A stretch of 64,000 nt of DNA from Ficedula albicollis (lineage: Eukaryota; Chordata; Aves; Passeriformes; Muscicapidae), in contig NC_021673.1 of assembly GCF_000247815.1 (NCBI RefSeq), positions 109,263,432 to 109,327,431 of the forward strand, in the 5' to 3' direction. Under the pieces are notes generated by a model, which saw only the letters and a program-made list of their open reading frames with translations, did not search any database and was not told the origin of the DNA. The position numbers were made by a program, and so were the translations under genes. Below, in pieces: positions 1 through 11,870 of the stretch. Numbering within the stretch: position 1 is the first letter of the stretch; each line of letters begins with the position of its first letter.

Positions 1-397
1 CTGAAACTTCCCTGAAACTTCCCTGAAACTTCCCTGAAACTTCCCTGAAACTTCCCTGAAACTTCCCTGAAACTTCCCTGAAACTTCCCTGAAACTTCCC
101 TGAAACTTCCCTGAAACTTCCCTGAAACTTCCCTGAAACTTCCCTGAAACTTCCCTGAAACTTCCCTGAAACTTCCCTGAAACTTCCCTGAAACTTCCCT
201 GAAACTTCCCTGAAACTTCCCTGAAACTTCCCTGAAACTTCCCTGAAACTTCCCTGAAACTTCCCTGAAACTTCCCTGAAACTTCCCTGAAACTTCCCTG
301 AAACTTCCCTGAAACTTCCCTGAAACTTCCCTGAAACTTCCCTGAAACTTCCCTGAAACTTCCCTGAAACTTCCCTGAAACTTCCCTGAAACTTCCC
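1..397. repeat. 11-bp minisatellite (CTGAAACTTCC)n, about 36 copies
   Basis: The unit CTGAAACTTCC repeats head to tail from the first base to about 397 with no substitution that I can see. The array breaks into CTCTCTCCAG on the right and is cut by the window edge on the left, so its full length is unknown. Each unit joined to the next creates TTCCCTGAA (TTC-N3-GAA, the general form of a STAT/GAS site) and GAAACTTC (GAA-N2-TTC, a pair of inverted heat-shock-element half sites). The 11-bp period is close to one helical turn. Binding is inference from motif form only. The near-perfect homogeneity suggests recent expansion or an assembler-propagated unit. Confidence 0.97.
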
Positions 398-3300
398 TCT
401 CTCCAGAAAACAAAGACAGGGGCACATTTTGAGAAGTTTTGGATCTGCATGGATATTATCTCAAGATAGATAGGCTTCTGGTCCCAAATTTTGGCACAGC
501 CTGTAACAGTCTAACTGGCTTTGCAAAGAGGTGAACTAGAAGCCAAATCTCAGAGGTTGGGATTATCTTGAGTTTTTTTTCAGATCCATTTTTATTGTAA
601 GAGAAATTATAATATATGCTATGATAAAATTGTGACATGGCATCATTATGAAGTTATAACTTGATGCTATTAATTCCTCACACCCTCTGCTAGTTGCTGT
701 GGCCACAACCCTAATTGTTTTCTCAAGCTCACAGTATTGTGGTCTCTGGCTCATTATAAAATTACATGTAGAATCTCATGAGATGCAAAAGAAAAGAAAA
801 AGAAATGAAAATCTCTCTGTGGACCTTTTGGAGTTGTATAAGTCGTGGCTTTAGACAGGGAGAAACATTCCAACAACAGAGATTGGCAAATATTAGAAAA
901 TTTGGCTATAGATTCTTGGAAGTTTCTCAGAAGCTTTTCCAAACCTCATCTTTAGATTATCCAAGACACTACACAGATCTCTTGGGTTACAATTTCTGGT
1001 CTTTGCTGACTCCAGCAAGCACAGCCTTATGTGAAAATTGAAATTTAAAATAAACAACTACCTACCCCAGGAATGCAAATCTCTTCCCTTTCTTAAATTT
1101 TGACTGACTAAATCTTTTGAGCTTCAGAAAAGTGTATGCATATGTTCACTTGGATAGAAGATTTGGGTCATATCCTAATATTTAGTTGAAGCAATTTGAA
1201 CAGCCATTCTGATCCAATAATTTGCTTTTAATGAATATGACAGGAAGAGCCAGGCTCCTAATTCCATTTAGCCTTCTCTGAGTAGCCTAGTCTTTGTTTT
1301 TCCTCCTGTACATCCCTCCAGCTGATCTCACTATAGCAAAGAACCCCTTTGATCCATTCCAGGAGACAATGACTCTCGGGCTGGCAGTGCAGGACCATGT
1401 TGCACCCTGTTTTTGTGTGTTTCCACGTCACTGCCCTGGAAGCAGATGGCTCACGTGGTGCCTACCAGCAGATTTACCCACCATGAAAACCTGCCAGAAT
1501 GGGTCTCCTGCAGTCAGTGCTCCCTTCCCATGCCTGTCCTGGTGTTTTCACCATGTTATCCAGTACAGACAGAAGTCATCAGGGTGCCCTCAGGATTGCA
1601 ATATCCCCTTGAGCCCATTTCCCATGGCTGGAGCAGAAGTGTCCCCCACACCCTGTACAAACACCCTGACACAAAATGGTGCTTGCTTCTGGGGAAGAGT
1701 TTGGCGGCTAATGATTCAGTGTGTGGATTAGAGGCACTAAAAATGGTTTGGAAATTCTCATAAGTGTCTCCAGGTGTTCAATACATTAAAATAGCTGTAA
1801 AATAATAAAATGGAGGCAGAGGCTGTCAGTCATCTTGAACAACATTGTGGACACTTCTGACAGTCAGTGCTATCTCATTCAGAGAGAGCTCCTTTTATTT
1901 TGTATTCCCAAGAAAGGTTTTGTTGGGTCTATTAGTCTTTGGGCAACCCAGAGAAGGGATGTGACATGAATTTAATGTGCCCCTTCTTAAATCCTCACTG
2001 TTCTGATAATCACAAAGAGTTAAAGTAACGCAGCAGAAGGTTTCTCTGGGCCTCTAGGAGGTTCAGCAGATTACTAATACACTACAGGCAGTTTTAATGA
2101 CAGAGCTTCCAGCTCAAATCTGGCCTTTTTATTATGATGAAGGGCCTGGCCCCAAGTGGTACAGAACACCTGCAGCTCTCATTGAATACAATGGGATCTG
2201 ATGCTGATGAAAGGGACCATTTTCAAACTTCCTTAGAAGTAGGCGCTCCCCAGATGTTATGCAAAAAGCCCTGCAGAACAGGCATCAAGTGCTGTGATAC
2301 TAGGCAGGCCAGCCACTCTTTTCCTCAGCTGGATAAACCCAGGAGTTTGTGTGCGAGTGGTTTATGTGATCAGATCTCCTATCCAGGAGCAAGCAAATTA
2401 AGGTCAGTGCTGACTGAATTAATGGAAGTATTAGACATTCCTTGAGAAGAACTGGACATTCAAACAAAGAGGATTTTCTCTCAGTGGGAAGGTGCCTGAT
2501 GACATCTGAGTTTTGTCACTGACAATAGTCATAGCAGGACTTTGAACATAATCCAGAAGAAAACTTGTGAGAAACTGGGAAGCATGTGTATGAGGAAAGA
2601 CAAAGAGATGTGCACAACTTCTTATGTGTAATTTCAAAGCAGAGCTTCAAGAGAGACTTATTTTATCTGAACTAGTTCATATCTCTAAATTTCACTGTTC
2701 ACCCACGGTCAAGAGGAAACAATGCTTTCCACACTGTGCTGTAACACTTTTGAAATTCCCCTTCTTTGCAATTCCCAGTGAACCCTTTGGTTAATGCAGA
2801 TGGAGATCCTGAGCTCTGTGTGGTACTGGTGCCTCTGGGACAGACCACCACTGTAGGCATGGGTGGGATTGGTGCTGGCAATTTATGCAAAACTGTTGAT
2901 GAAGTGTAAGGCTGAACCATTCATTTGGGCTCTTTATTCAATTTCACATTCTCTATGCCTTTTAGCCATTTCTTCCTCCCTTCCTCATTTAATATATCTA
3001 CTTATTATATAGAGAGCTGGTTCTAATTAAAATCAATCAAAAATAAAACAATACACAAAAATTCAAATATATTGTATACTTGATTAGCCATGGCTGGGCA
3101 ATAATATACAAGGGAAAATCTAAATTCCTACTTCTCTCAGCTGGGGATAAGATCCAGAATCATATTACCAATATAAACAGCATAAAGCAGTCTGCTTTAT
3201 TAATACCTAATATATCAGATATCACACATTCATTGCAAAAGGCAAAAGAATAAAAGCATGCCTGCATTCTGACATTGACACAGATATTAAATAACATGTG

Positions 3301-4967
3301 TCCTGTTCTGGATTTTCCTTTCTTTGTTACAGGGTTGCAGGAGAAGAAAGGCATAAGCATAAATACAATAATAGTAAAAAAAAAAAAAAAAAAAAAGGAA
3401 AAAAGTTCTGTGACAGTTATGTGGTGGTGGTGGCAACATTGGCCCATTGTATGCAGTGAGTAAACATAAAAATGCAACAAACCTCTCGAATAATATCCAT
3501 GTATCGGGCCAATTCCCAGCCACCACCAGCTGTCCAAGCACTGTGGATTTGCTGTGGCAGTGCAGCATAGCTGGAGGAGGGAAGCAGTGTACGAGGACTG
3601 GGCAAGTGATTTGTACAGCTCAGGAATGTCACAGAAGGGCTGGGTGTTGTTAGTTTATTTTTCCGCTCTTGGGTCCTTGTAGGACTGGTTTATTCTTTCC
3701 ACAGGGCTGTTGTAGCTCACATCCCCAGTGCTGAGGGACTACTGTCAGGAAGAGAAAAGCTGAAGACTTAGTATTCCCTAGTGATATTTCCTTTCTGGTA
3801 TTCTCCCTCTATTCCCTAATCCCTTCCTCCACCATCATCCTGAGGGTGGAGGAGGAGGCGAGGTCCTGAAAAGGGAATGCAGAGGCGGCGCTAGATAAAT
3901 GCTGCCAGATAAACCCCTCTCTGTCAAAGTTATTTCCCTGGACAGTTTCTTTGTGTCTGTGTAGCTGGCATAAAGTGGCCAAAGCATACAACTGCCTCTC
4001 ATCAGAATGATTGTGTGTACAGTGTGGGTGAGTATAGAAATTAATAAGTTTGGACTCTCTCTCTCTTACTGGGATTTAGGTTTTCTCCAAATATGAAGCC
4101 CAGTACCTGGGTTTCACTGTATGGAAATAAAACAGTGCACTTTAAAAAACAGTGAAGTAAAACTTCCACAGTAGCTTTGATATGGCTGGTTCTTTTTTAA
4201 GCCACTTGCACTTGGCATTGCTTCCTGACAGTCTGCCAGCCTTGGATGCTGTTGTTTTTATCCATGCTGGAGAATGAGACAGCTTGCTGATGGCTTTCTG
4301 GGTATGGTGTTTGTATGGGTTACCTGGCATCATCCTGAACTCAAGGAAATTGCAGTTCTCAGCCTTTCACACGTGTGTGAGTAGCAGCAGTACAAGGCTG
4401 AGCCATGCACAAGCATGTGAAAGGCTCTATTTCCTTTCTGCTGAACAAAACAGTTCCTCAGACGGGGGTACGATATTGCTGCCTTCATTCCTTTGCCACC
4501 ATTGCTCTCTGAAGCTGCTGACCTAGGGCAGTCTCGTACCAGTTTCTCTCTGCTCACAGCTGATCCAGCCCCATACCTCAGCCATCTACCCCTGCCCCTC
4601 ATGCACCTGCCTTGACACTTCAGCCACCCGCCCCTGACACACAGCAGGACTCCAGGAGCTGACGAAGTTACCACCAGACAACTGATTACCTGCTAATCTG
4701 CTGCTTGGCAGCAGCTGGTTGTGTGAAAGCTCTTATCCTGCAGCTCAACTTTCTCACAGAGGGAGGTACGGCTGAACACGAACTCCTGTACAGAGGCAAT
4801 TACACAAGCTACAGGGTTACTGCCTTGATATAGGCAGTTGAAGACTGCTGCCTCCAAGTATCATTTGAAGTATTTCACACACCAGCAGTGGTGCACATAT
4901 CTCAGCCTGGTTTGGTGGACTGGGCATTCATGAACCTGTCAGGTTCACTGAGGTCTGCTCTGTGCTG

Positions 4968-4968
<1 letters not shown>
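398..4968. other. Non-coding DNA, no gene recognised
   Basis: Unique AT-leaning sequence. Open frames are all below about 150 codons and resemble no family I know. An A22 homopolymer sits at 3376-3397 beside a short GTG-rich patch (3419-3432). The frames at 1294-1763 overlap each other, lack domain-like composition and are treated as chance. No CR1 tail, tRNA-like or LTR structure was seen. Confidence 0.6.
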
Positions 4969-5004
<36 letters not shown>

Positions 5005-5005
5005 T
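4969..5005. repeat. (TG)n dinucleotide microsatellite
   Basis: About 14 TG units in a row, interrupted once by TATG and then continued by TGTGT. Ordinary vertebrate microsatellite; alternating purine-pyrimidine, hence Z-DNA-prone. Confidence 0.95.
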
Positions 5006-7503
5006 ACAGTCAGATTGTTTTGCTTCCCATTTGTAAGCTTGTTGAGGAAGATTGCTTTCTGCAGCATTTATTGGGGTCTTGCATAATGGGCTGCTTGCCT
5101 TGGTGGAGCTGTGAGGTGCTACCAATACTGGCAGTCCATTGCGTGCATCCAGAGAAAATCAAGACATTTCCTTGATTGCATTTGCTTGACTGATGCTTTG
5201 GAGTGTGGCACATGGCATTGGGTTTGTTGATTAAGTATTATGGTAAGCCAGAAAGTGATTTGCTGTGACATAATAAGATGTGACTGATGTGTGCTGATGT
5301 GATACAAACTGAGCTGTTGCAGAGAGATTCACAGTCAGACCCACATGAAGGTAAAACCTCAAGCACTTTTTCTAACACCCAGTTCTCAGATATTTGACTT
5401 GGACAATTACAGATTTGCCACCAACGCTCTGCTGTCCTCAGTCACCACACTAAATCTTCCTAATTGGCAAATACATTAGTGAGAACTGACATCACCATGT
5501 TAGTCACTGCACAAACATGGAGGTTGGCGGGGAGGTACAATCGTTCAGAGTTGTCCATAATTAATCACAGGCAGGTAGTTCAGAAAGGCTATGGAAACAG
5601 TCTCCACATTCACTTACTAACACTTCATGATCCAAAACAGAATCCAGAAGTTATTCTGAGACAGGTGGTCATAAAATCTTGAAAACAGGTACTGAGAGTT
5701 GCTTTTGTTGTGCCCTACATAAATCTGTCATATTTTGGCTAAATTATATACTGTTTAAAGCCAGCACTTATAGTAAAAACAACCTGTGTTGTGCTTGGAA
5801 GAGCCTTTGCTGCTGAAACTCTGAATGTTTGCAGGATGCTCTGTGCTGCAGAAGATGAAGCCTCGAAGGAGCTGAGCTTCCCCCACAAGGCAGTCCAGAT
5901 GGGGCACTGCAGAAGACCTTATGGCTATATGCAGCCATCTGTGATCAAACAACAAGCAACATGAGAGCTTTATGAGCAAGGGCATCTCCACACTGTACCT
6001 GAGCTGAAGGGAAAGCACTGAGACAGCCCAGCTCTGTGTAACCTCCCCTTTGTCTCAGGAAGTGCCTGTTCCACAGCTGGCTGTATGGTATGGGCAGACC
6101 CAGAGTGGCCAATCAATGCCATATGGCACCAGAAGTCAAAGGCAACAACAAAAACAACCTCCACAAAATAATCCCAACAAAACAAAACAAAACAAAACAA
6201 CAACCCCCCCCGCCCCCCCGGAAAAAAAAAAAAAACCAAACCAGAAAACCAAAACAAAACAGTGCCAGTCATGTAATCATCAAAACATTAAAATGCTTTG
6301 GGAATATAGAATACAATTGGAGAAAGTTTAAAGAGTGCTTCTTTCTGTTTCTGCAAGTGGTGAGGGCAATCACAAGGCAGCCTTTTTCCTAGCAGTAACG
6401 GGTGTGTGTGCCAGACTGCTAAGTTAGGGAGCAAAGGCTGATTGTGAAGCTGTATTTTAGAAATTTGAGGAGTTTCCGTACTTCATGTAAGAATGAAACA
6501 CAGGAGAGGAATGTTATTAAACAAAATGAAAAGGAAGGAAAAAAAATCACAGGGGTGTTTGTGGCTGGGCTCAGGATGAAGACTAGGTTTTACAGTTCTG
6601 GAGGCTACCTGAGACCTGATAAGACTGTGACTGTGATCAAAACAAACTGGAGGTGATTACTGGCAGATTTCAAATTAATCCTTTAAGAAAACATTAGAAT
6701 GCATCACAGCATAGCTTACAGAGAATGGACTCTCCTATGGCTAACTAGACATGATGCAAAGAAACTCAATATTGCTATACACCTGAAACTAGAAAAGGCC
6801 AGAAAAGTCTGGAAAAAAGACACAGGATGTTGCCCATGCTGGGCAAACAGCACACACTCAACTAAGGACCAGTAGGTGGGAGAAGGTGCAAGAAATCCCT
6901 TGAAATTGTGTCAGTTTGCCAGCTTTGCAGGCAGCAGGACAATATTTGTGGTACAGAGGAGGAAGCAGACAGTGGCTTAGTCAAATTAACTCTTTCTAGG
7001 AGAAGGAGACAGTGTTGCATTAGATCATTGGACTATAGTTTGGAAAGAAAATGTGTCCTTAACTCTACATGAATTGAAGAGCATTAAGTACAAGTTACCA
7101 CATAGGGATTTCTTCACACTACAGAAAAAGCTGAGGCACAAGAGAAAAGACAACTAAGACCCCCAAATCCTCACGGTGAACATACCCTGGGTGTTTGTGG
7201 AAAAGATTCCACTTTCACTGCTACCACAGAAGAGGGACTATTGAGATACTGTTTTTTTTCTAGAACCTCTTAGTGGCTGAGAGAAACCTGTTCTGCCTCG
7301 ACTACCAAGCTCCTTTGATGTGTGCCTGTCCAACATTCTGAGTACATTTTGCTTCTACAATTTTCCTGAGTCTTTACTTCTCAGACATATTTAAGTCTTA
7401 TAGGTGGATGTATTCCCTGTAGGCATCTGTTTCCTTTTCTCCTTCTTCCGTCTCATTCAGTGTTGGATCATTTGTTCCAGTGTTTTGGGTATTATTCTCC
7501 TTA
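5006..7503. other. Non-coding DNA, no gene recognised
   Basis: Unique sequence with short open frames only (all below about 100 codons). The one distinctive item is the A/C-rich simple repeat near 6.2 kb, listed separately. A CR1 element begins directly to the right. Confidence 0.6.
6170..6265. repeat. A/C-rich simple repeat: (AAAAC)n, C runs, A run
   Basis: AACAAAAC-type units lead into two C runs separated by one G, then GG, an A13 run and more AAAAC-like units. On the minus strand this resembles T/G-rich sequence, with G7-G8 runs that could help form a quadruplex. No coding potential: the overlapping frames at 6050-6392 are translations of this repeat. Confidence 0.9.
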
Positions 7504-7790
7504 GGAGAATCACAGAATCACAGAATGTGTGAGGTTGGAAAGGACTGCAATGATTCATCTCATCCAGCCTCCCTTCTCAAGCAGGGTCACCCTAAAGCAC
7601 ACTACACAGAACTGCATCCAGGTGGTTCTTCAACATCTCCAGTGAGAGGGACTCCACAACTGTCTGTGAAATCTGTTCCAGTGCAGGGTCACCCACACAA
7701 TAAAGATGCTCTTCATGTGTTCAGGTGGAATTTTCTGTGCTCCAGTTGCCTCTAGCTACCTCTTGTCCTAGACTGTGCCACTGATTATGA
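7504..7790 (-). mobile_element. CR1 LINE 3' fragment
   Basis: The left end has the doubled octamer-like tail AGAATCACAGAATCACAGAA, which is the reverse complement of the short 3' microsatellite ending avian CR1 elements. It is followed by recognisable CR1 3' sequence: GAGGTTGGAAAGGACTGCAA, then CTCAAGCAGGGTCACCCTAA, then GACTCCACAACTGTCTG, then TTCAGGTGGAATTTTCTGTG, then CTCTTGTCCTAGACTGTG. The order is that of a CR1 in reverse orientation, so its 3' end lies on the left. The element is 5'-truncated (right edge approximate), contains no reverse transcriptase domain, and is diverged from the consensus as I remember it. Subfamily not assigned. Confidence 0.92.
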
Positions 7791-8800
7791 CCCTCTGGGA
7801 TCTGCTGTTCAGCCAGTTCTCATCGTGACAGCCTCTTCTCAATGGCTTTCCACAGTAGGGCAGCAAGTCAGTGTTAGTCCCCATTCTCACCCTTCCACCC
7901 CAAAGCCACCTTTGCATACACCTCCAGCTCTGGCTCTGCTCATCCACTCTCCTGAAGTTTCTTTGCTTGGAAATTCAGACCTCTCAGTGGCTTGGTTCCC
8001 ACTGCAGAGCATCATGGCTGTTTCTCACTGCTACATTCTGTTCCTTACTACCCCCAGATTTCAGCTGGGATTTACTCAACCAGACTCTGCAGCAGGTATC
8101 CAGAAGCACCTCCCAGGAACAGCCAGGGATCCTGTGCCTATGCCCTTTCACTCCTACTTGGCTATTTACAGAGGAAAGAAACTAAGGAAGAGAGTGCTTT
8201 CTGAAGAAAGGCAGGGAAAGGGAGGAAACATGAACTGCTGGAAAAAGAGCAAATGCTCTTTATGTGCGTTGTGGGTAACAAGAAACATGTGGATGGAGCT
8301 GGATGGGAGGAATCTAAGTTGGTGTGGTTTCCCAGTTTTAAAGGGGAAACTAATGCCTGGCTGCTTGAAGGTGGGAGGCAACAGATAGAGGAGGAGAATT
8401 GTTTTATGCCTGTCACTATGACTGGGGACAGAAACAGTAAGACTACAATATTCTTGGAACTGTTAAAAAAGATCAAATATAAAATAAGAGTTCTTCTTTT
8501 TTTTATTCCTTTAAATTCCTGCAAATTCTGATGGACACTGGGCAGAGGAAGACTTCATTCTTTAATTTCCAGACTCTTCTGTGCTTGCTTTGCAACCTTA
8601 ATGTTACTTTAATGGATGTTTCTGGATGTGGAAAAAACATACATATAATATTAGCTACAGTTAGATATCAATCAGTGGCATTTATCATATGCCTTCACTC
8701 TTTCATCCACATGTTGTCCACTAATTCATCACCCTGGTCCACACGTAATGGCTTCAAACAACTCTGCAAAAAAAAAAAAATCAAGGTGAAATACCTACAT
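7791..8800. other. Non-coding DNA downstream of CR1
   Basis: Contains a 187-codon open frame on the plus strand (7825-8388), the longest frame in the window that is not simple repeat. It begins just past the recognisable CR1 end, has other overlapping open frames on both strands and shows no motif or family resemblance, so I treat it as chance. An A13 run occurs around 8768-8780, immediately before the 181-bp duplication. Confidence 0.5.
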
Positions 8801-9162
8801 CTTGGTCTTTCTGCATGTGTTTGTATGTGTCAAATGTAGTAGCAACCAGCTTTGAGAACAGAGGGAGTAAGATACTAGGGTGGAATCTGTGGGGGAGATT
8901 GGAGGGGAGAGCAGAGCAGGACAGGGCCAGGGAAGAGTTCCCACAAGTCAGGACATGGCATTTCCTCCACTGTAATATAATCTTGGTCTTTCTGCATGTG
9001 CTTGTATGTATCAAATGTAGTAGCAACCAGCTTTGAGAACAGAGGGAGTAAGATACTAGGGTGGAATCTGTGGGGGAGATTGGAGGGGAGAGCAGAGCAG
9101 GACAGGGCCAGGGAAGAGTTCCCACAAGTCAGGACATGGCATTTCCTCCACTGTAATACAAT
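8801..9162. repeat. Tandem duplication, 2 copies x 181 bp
   Basis: The block starting CTTGGTCTTTCTGCATGTG at 8801 recurs at 8982 with the same length. The copies differ at a handful of positions (for example TGTTTG/TGCTTG, TGTGTC/TGTATC and TAATATA/TAATACA), so they have existed long enough to diverge and are unlikely to be an assembly artefact. The unit includes a G/A-rich stretch (GGGGGAGATTGGAGGGGAGA). No coding function is suggested; the small open frame in each copy is a by-product. Confidence 0.97.
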
Positions 9163-10680
9163 ATTTATATTACAGTAGTGCCAAGAGGCTCCAGTCAGGA
9201 TCAGAGATATCTGACTATATGAACTCCACAGAAATGTACCAAGACACAGCCCTTGCCCCGAGGAGAAGATAATCTAAAAGGAAAAACAGCACCAACCACA
9301 CTGATACGAGGAGGGATGCATGTGTGAGTGGAGCTGGTGGGAGGGAGGGACAGAGATCACACATCCTAGAGTGGGAGCTGAGTCTCCTTCCCAGGAATAA
9401 AGGGCTGGCTACCCACAAAGTATCCAGGGAGAGGTCCCTTCGGTAAGCAGGATGATTAGTCCCACAGGGAATTCCCACAGTAAGTGGTTATTCATGAAGA
9501 AAGGTGCTTGAAGAGAGGGGATGAATGCTTATGAGTTTCAAGGAAAATGTTAATTGGTAAAAAGTAGTAGATTTGAAGACTGGCTATGGATTTTGATGGT
9601 AAAGAAGAGAGATTTTTTCCATTTGTTTTCTCCTGTTTTCTGTCTGGGTTGCACTAGTCCAGACCCTGGTTAAATCTGTAATAAAAATATATACTTTATG
9701 CTGAGGAGTTATAAGTAAAGAAAGTTTCAAGTCCCAATTGGCCTTCAAGAAAAGCTCCATGGAGCATAAACTCTGAACATAAGTTTGGTTTTTCAGTGTC
9801 GAATGGAGCCATGATGTTCTTGGTGAGTGGAAAAATCTCCCTGTCAGGGTTTGTAGAGGAATATGACACAGTACACAATGCTTATAAGAGGGCTTTAGTC
9901 CTCTGAGCCTTCCAAAAAAGAAGTGAAATTCTCCCACTGAAAGCAGCATGGTGAAAGGAAAGCACAGAGAAGCCAACAGCATGGGGGCATTAGGCTGGAC
10001 TGACAGCACTTACCTGCTTAATTTATCCATAATACCTGTTGATGAAATGAGTAATTACACAGGCAAGTGTTTCCTTAGCTATGGAAATGAAAGACTGGCC
10101 AGAGGAATTTGGTTGGGGCTGGGCTGGACAGCTCATAGCTGCCCTTTGTTAATTTTGAAAGGATTTCCAAGGTACCTTGTGCTCTAGGGTGGGAACCAGT
10201 GACAAAACGGGCCTGAGGAGGCTTGATTTTGATGAAGCCTGTGTACTTCTCCAGTTGGTGGCATTTAGGGGCCATGGCCGCAATTGCAGCTTGTGTTGAC
10301 GGGGATGATACACTGCAGGGACTAAAAGGAAACCTTTTGAACCTCGGTTGGTGGCTATTTGCCACACACTTCATCTGTAATTGTCTCTAATCCCAGGCAC
10401 TTTACCTGTCTGTTGGTGAAACCTGGTCACATTCTTCCTAAACAACTAGCAACGTGAAAGCAGATCTGGTGTTGCGAGCATTAAATGCATAAGTAAAGAA
10501 CATAAAGTATAAAAAACCGTAACAAAGCATCATGAAGTCTATGTGTTGATTAATTTTGAAATAAAAAATTACAAAATAAATTAATTCAAGGGAGAAGTAA
10601 TTGCAATTAATAAGTTGCAAATTCATGTAATGAATGCATCAGAACAAAAAGGTTATCTCTACAATCACAGCTGTGACCCC

Positions 10681-10809
10681 GATGTCCTTAGGGCACAATG
10701 GATCAGAAAGGTTTTTTTCCTGCAAATGTTATAACAATTCAGAAATATGATGTCCTTAGGGCACAATGGATCAGAAATTTCCTGCAAATGTTATAACAAT
10801 TCAGAAATA
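10681..10809. repeat. Tandem duplication, 2 copies, period 68 bp
   Basis: GATGTCCTTAGGGCACAATG begins at 10681 and again at 10749, followed in both by GATCAGAAA and then CCTGCAAATGTTATAACAAT. Copy 1 carries about 8 extra bases (GGTTTTTT-type) that copy 2 lacks, so the copies have diverged by an indel. Non-coding. Confidence 0.96.
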
Positions 10810-11840
10810 AAGGTATGGTCAGAATGTACAATTTACAGTACTGCAAGACCATATAACTGATTATTAATACCAAGGTAGGATAACATTTTGTTCCTAAAGC
10901 TATTTTATAAAGGCATGGTGTCTCTTATTTTATGGCATAACCACAGTGTATAATAACTAGCTCTGATTCAGTGCTTTAATCACTTGATCATACAAAGCTC
11001 TTGGTTTCATGAAGTAATCACAGGTGAAATTTCCTTGTGCCTCTCACTCTCTCATCTGAGTAATCTAATGCAAGGCATGGCAGGGCTAGAGACTGAAAGG
11101 TATCCAAACAGCAATCTCCTTGGAAAAAGGAAGGACACTTTTGAGGTAAAGGGCACATATTCTATGAGGCTGAACTCCAGAGTGTGTTCATGCTGCATGA
11201 TGTGCTGGTGTAGACAGTAACATGCACTACATCTCACAGCATATCAGAGGCACCCAGCAGTAACAATTTCTGTGACCTTTCCTGAAGGAGAGGGACAAGC
11301 TGTCTCACCATAATTGTGCTTCAAAGTCAACAGATCTGTTGCCATCCTGACCCTTCATCCCTCTCCTCTTCAAACATCCAACCTGTGTATGTATAATGTG
11401 ATCTTAATAAAAGGCAAAAGAAAATTATGAAAGAAGACTATGCTTTTTCCTCCTCTCAATTTCTAAATAGCACTGAACATCCCAATTATATCAGCTCCAT
11501 CAAAACTATGTCATTATAAATGTGACAAATATTGCACATACTTGCACCTACTAAATCATTAAATAAATTGCTGTTAAGTGCAAATACATGCCTGACCAAA
11601 GTAAATAAATAATCACAATAAGGACTTACAACAGAATTCTCTAAAACTCATGAGAGAAATCATACTATACTAAGTTAAATCCCAAGAAAGGTTTAAAGGT
11701 CAAGTTTTTCTTCACTAAGTAACTCTGTAAATGTCTATAAAGCAATGTAAGGGAGAATATAGAGAAAATCCAGAGTCTGTATTCTCTGTGTAGAGCAGAG
11801 TGGCAAGCAGCTCTACAGTGGGTAAACCTTTGCTTTTCTT

Positions 11841-11870
11841 TTAGAAATAAGTGGAACCACTTATTTCTAA
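11841..11870. repeat. Perfect 30-bp palindrome (14-bp arms, 2-bp centre)
   Basis: TTAGAAATAAGTGG is followed by AA and then by its exact reverse complement CCACTTATTTCTAA. A 14-bp perfect arm with a 2-bp spacer is unlikely by chance in 64 kb and can extrude as a hairpin or cruciform. There is no T run afterwards and no flanking transposase-like sequence. It could be a dimeric transcription-factor site, a relic of foldback DNA, or a chance event. Confidence 0.95.

Noticed and set aside
1..397. CRISPR-like array
   Set aside because: The units abut with no spacers. It is a plain minisatellite, and the organism is a vertebrate.
7825..8388. 187-codon open frame
   Set aside because: Longest non-repeat frame, but it starts just beyond a CR1 fragment, has competing frames on both strands and shows no motif, signal or domain. 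A chance frame of this size is expected in 64 kb.
9584..10009. 141-codon minus-strand frame considered as a gene or retroviral fragment
   Set aside because: No conserved motif. I saw no LTRs, primer-binding site or pol-like motifs anywhere in the window.
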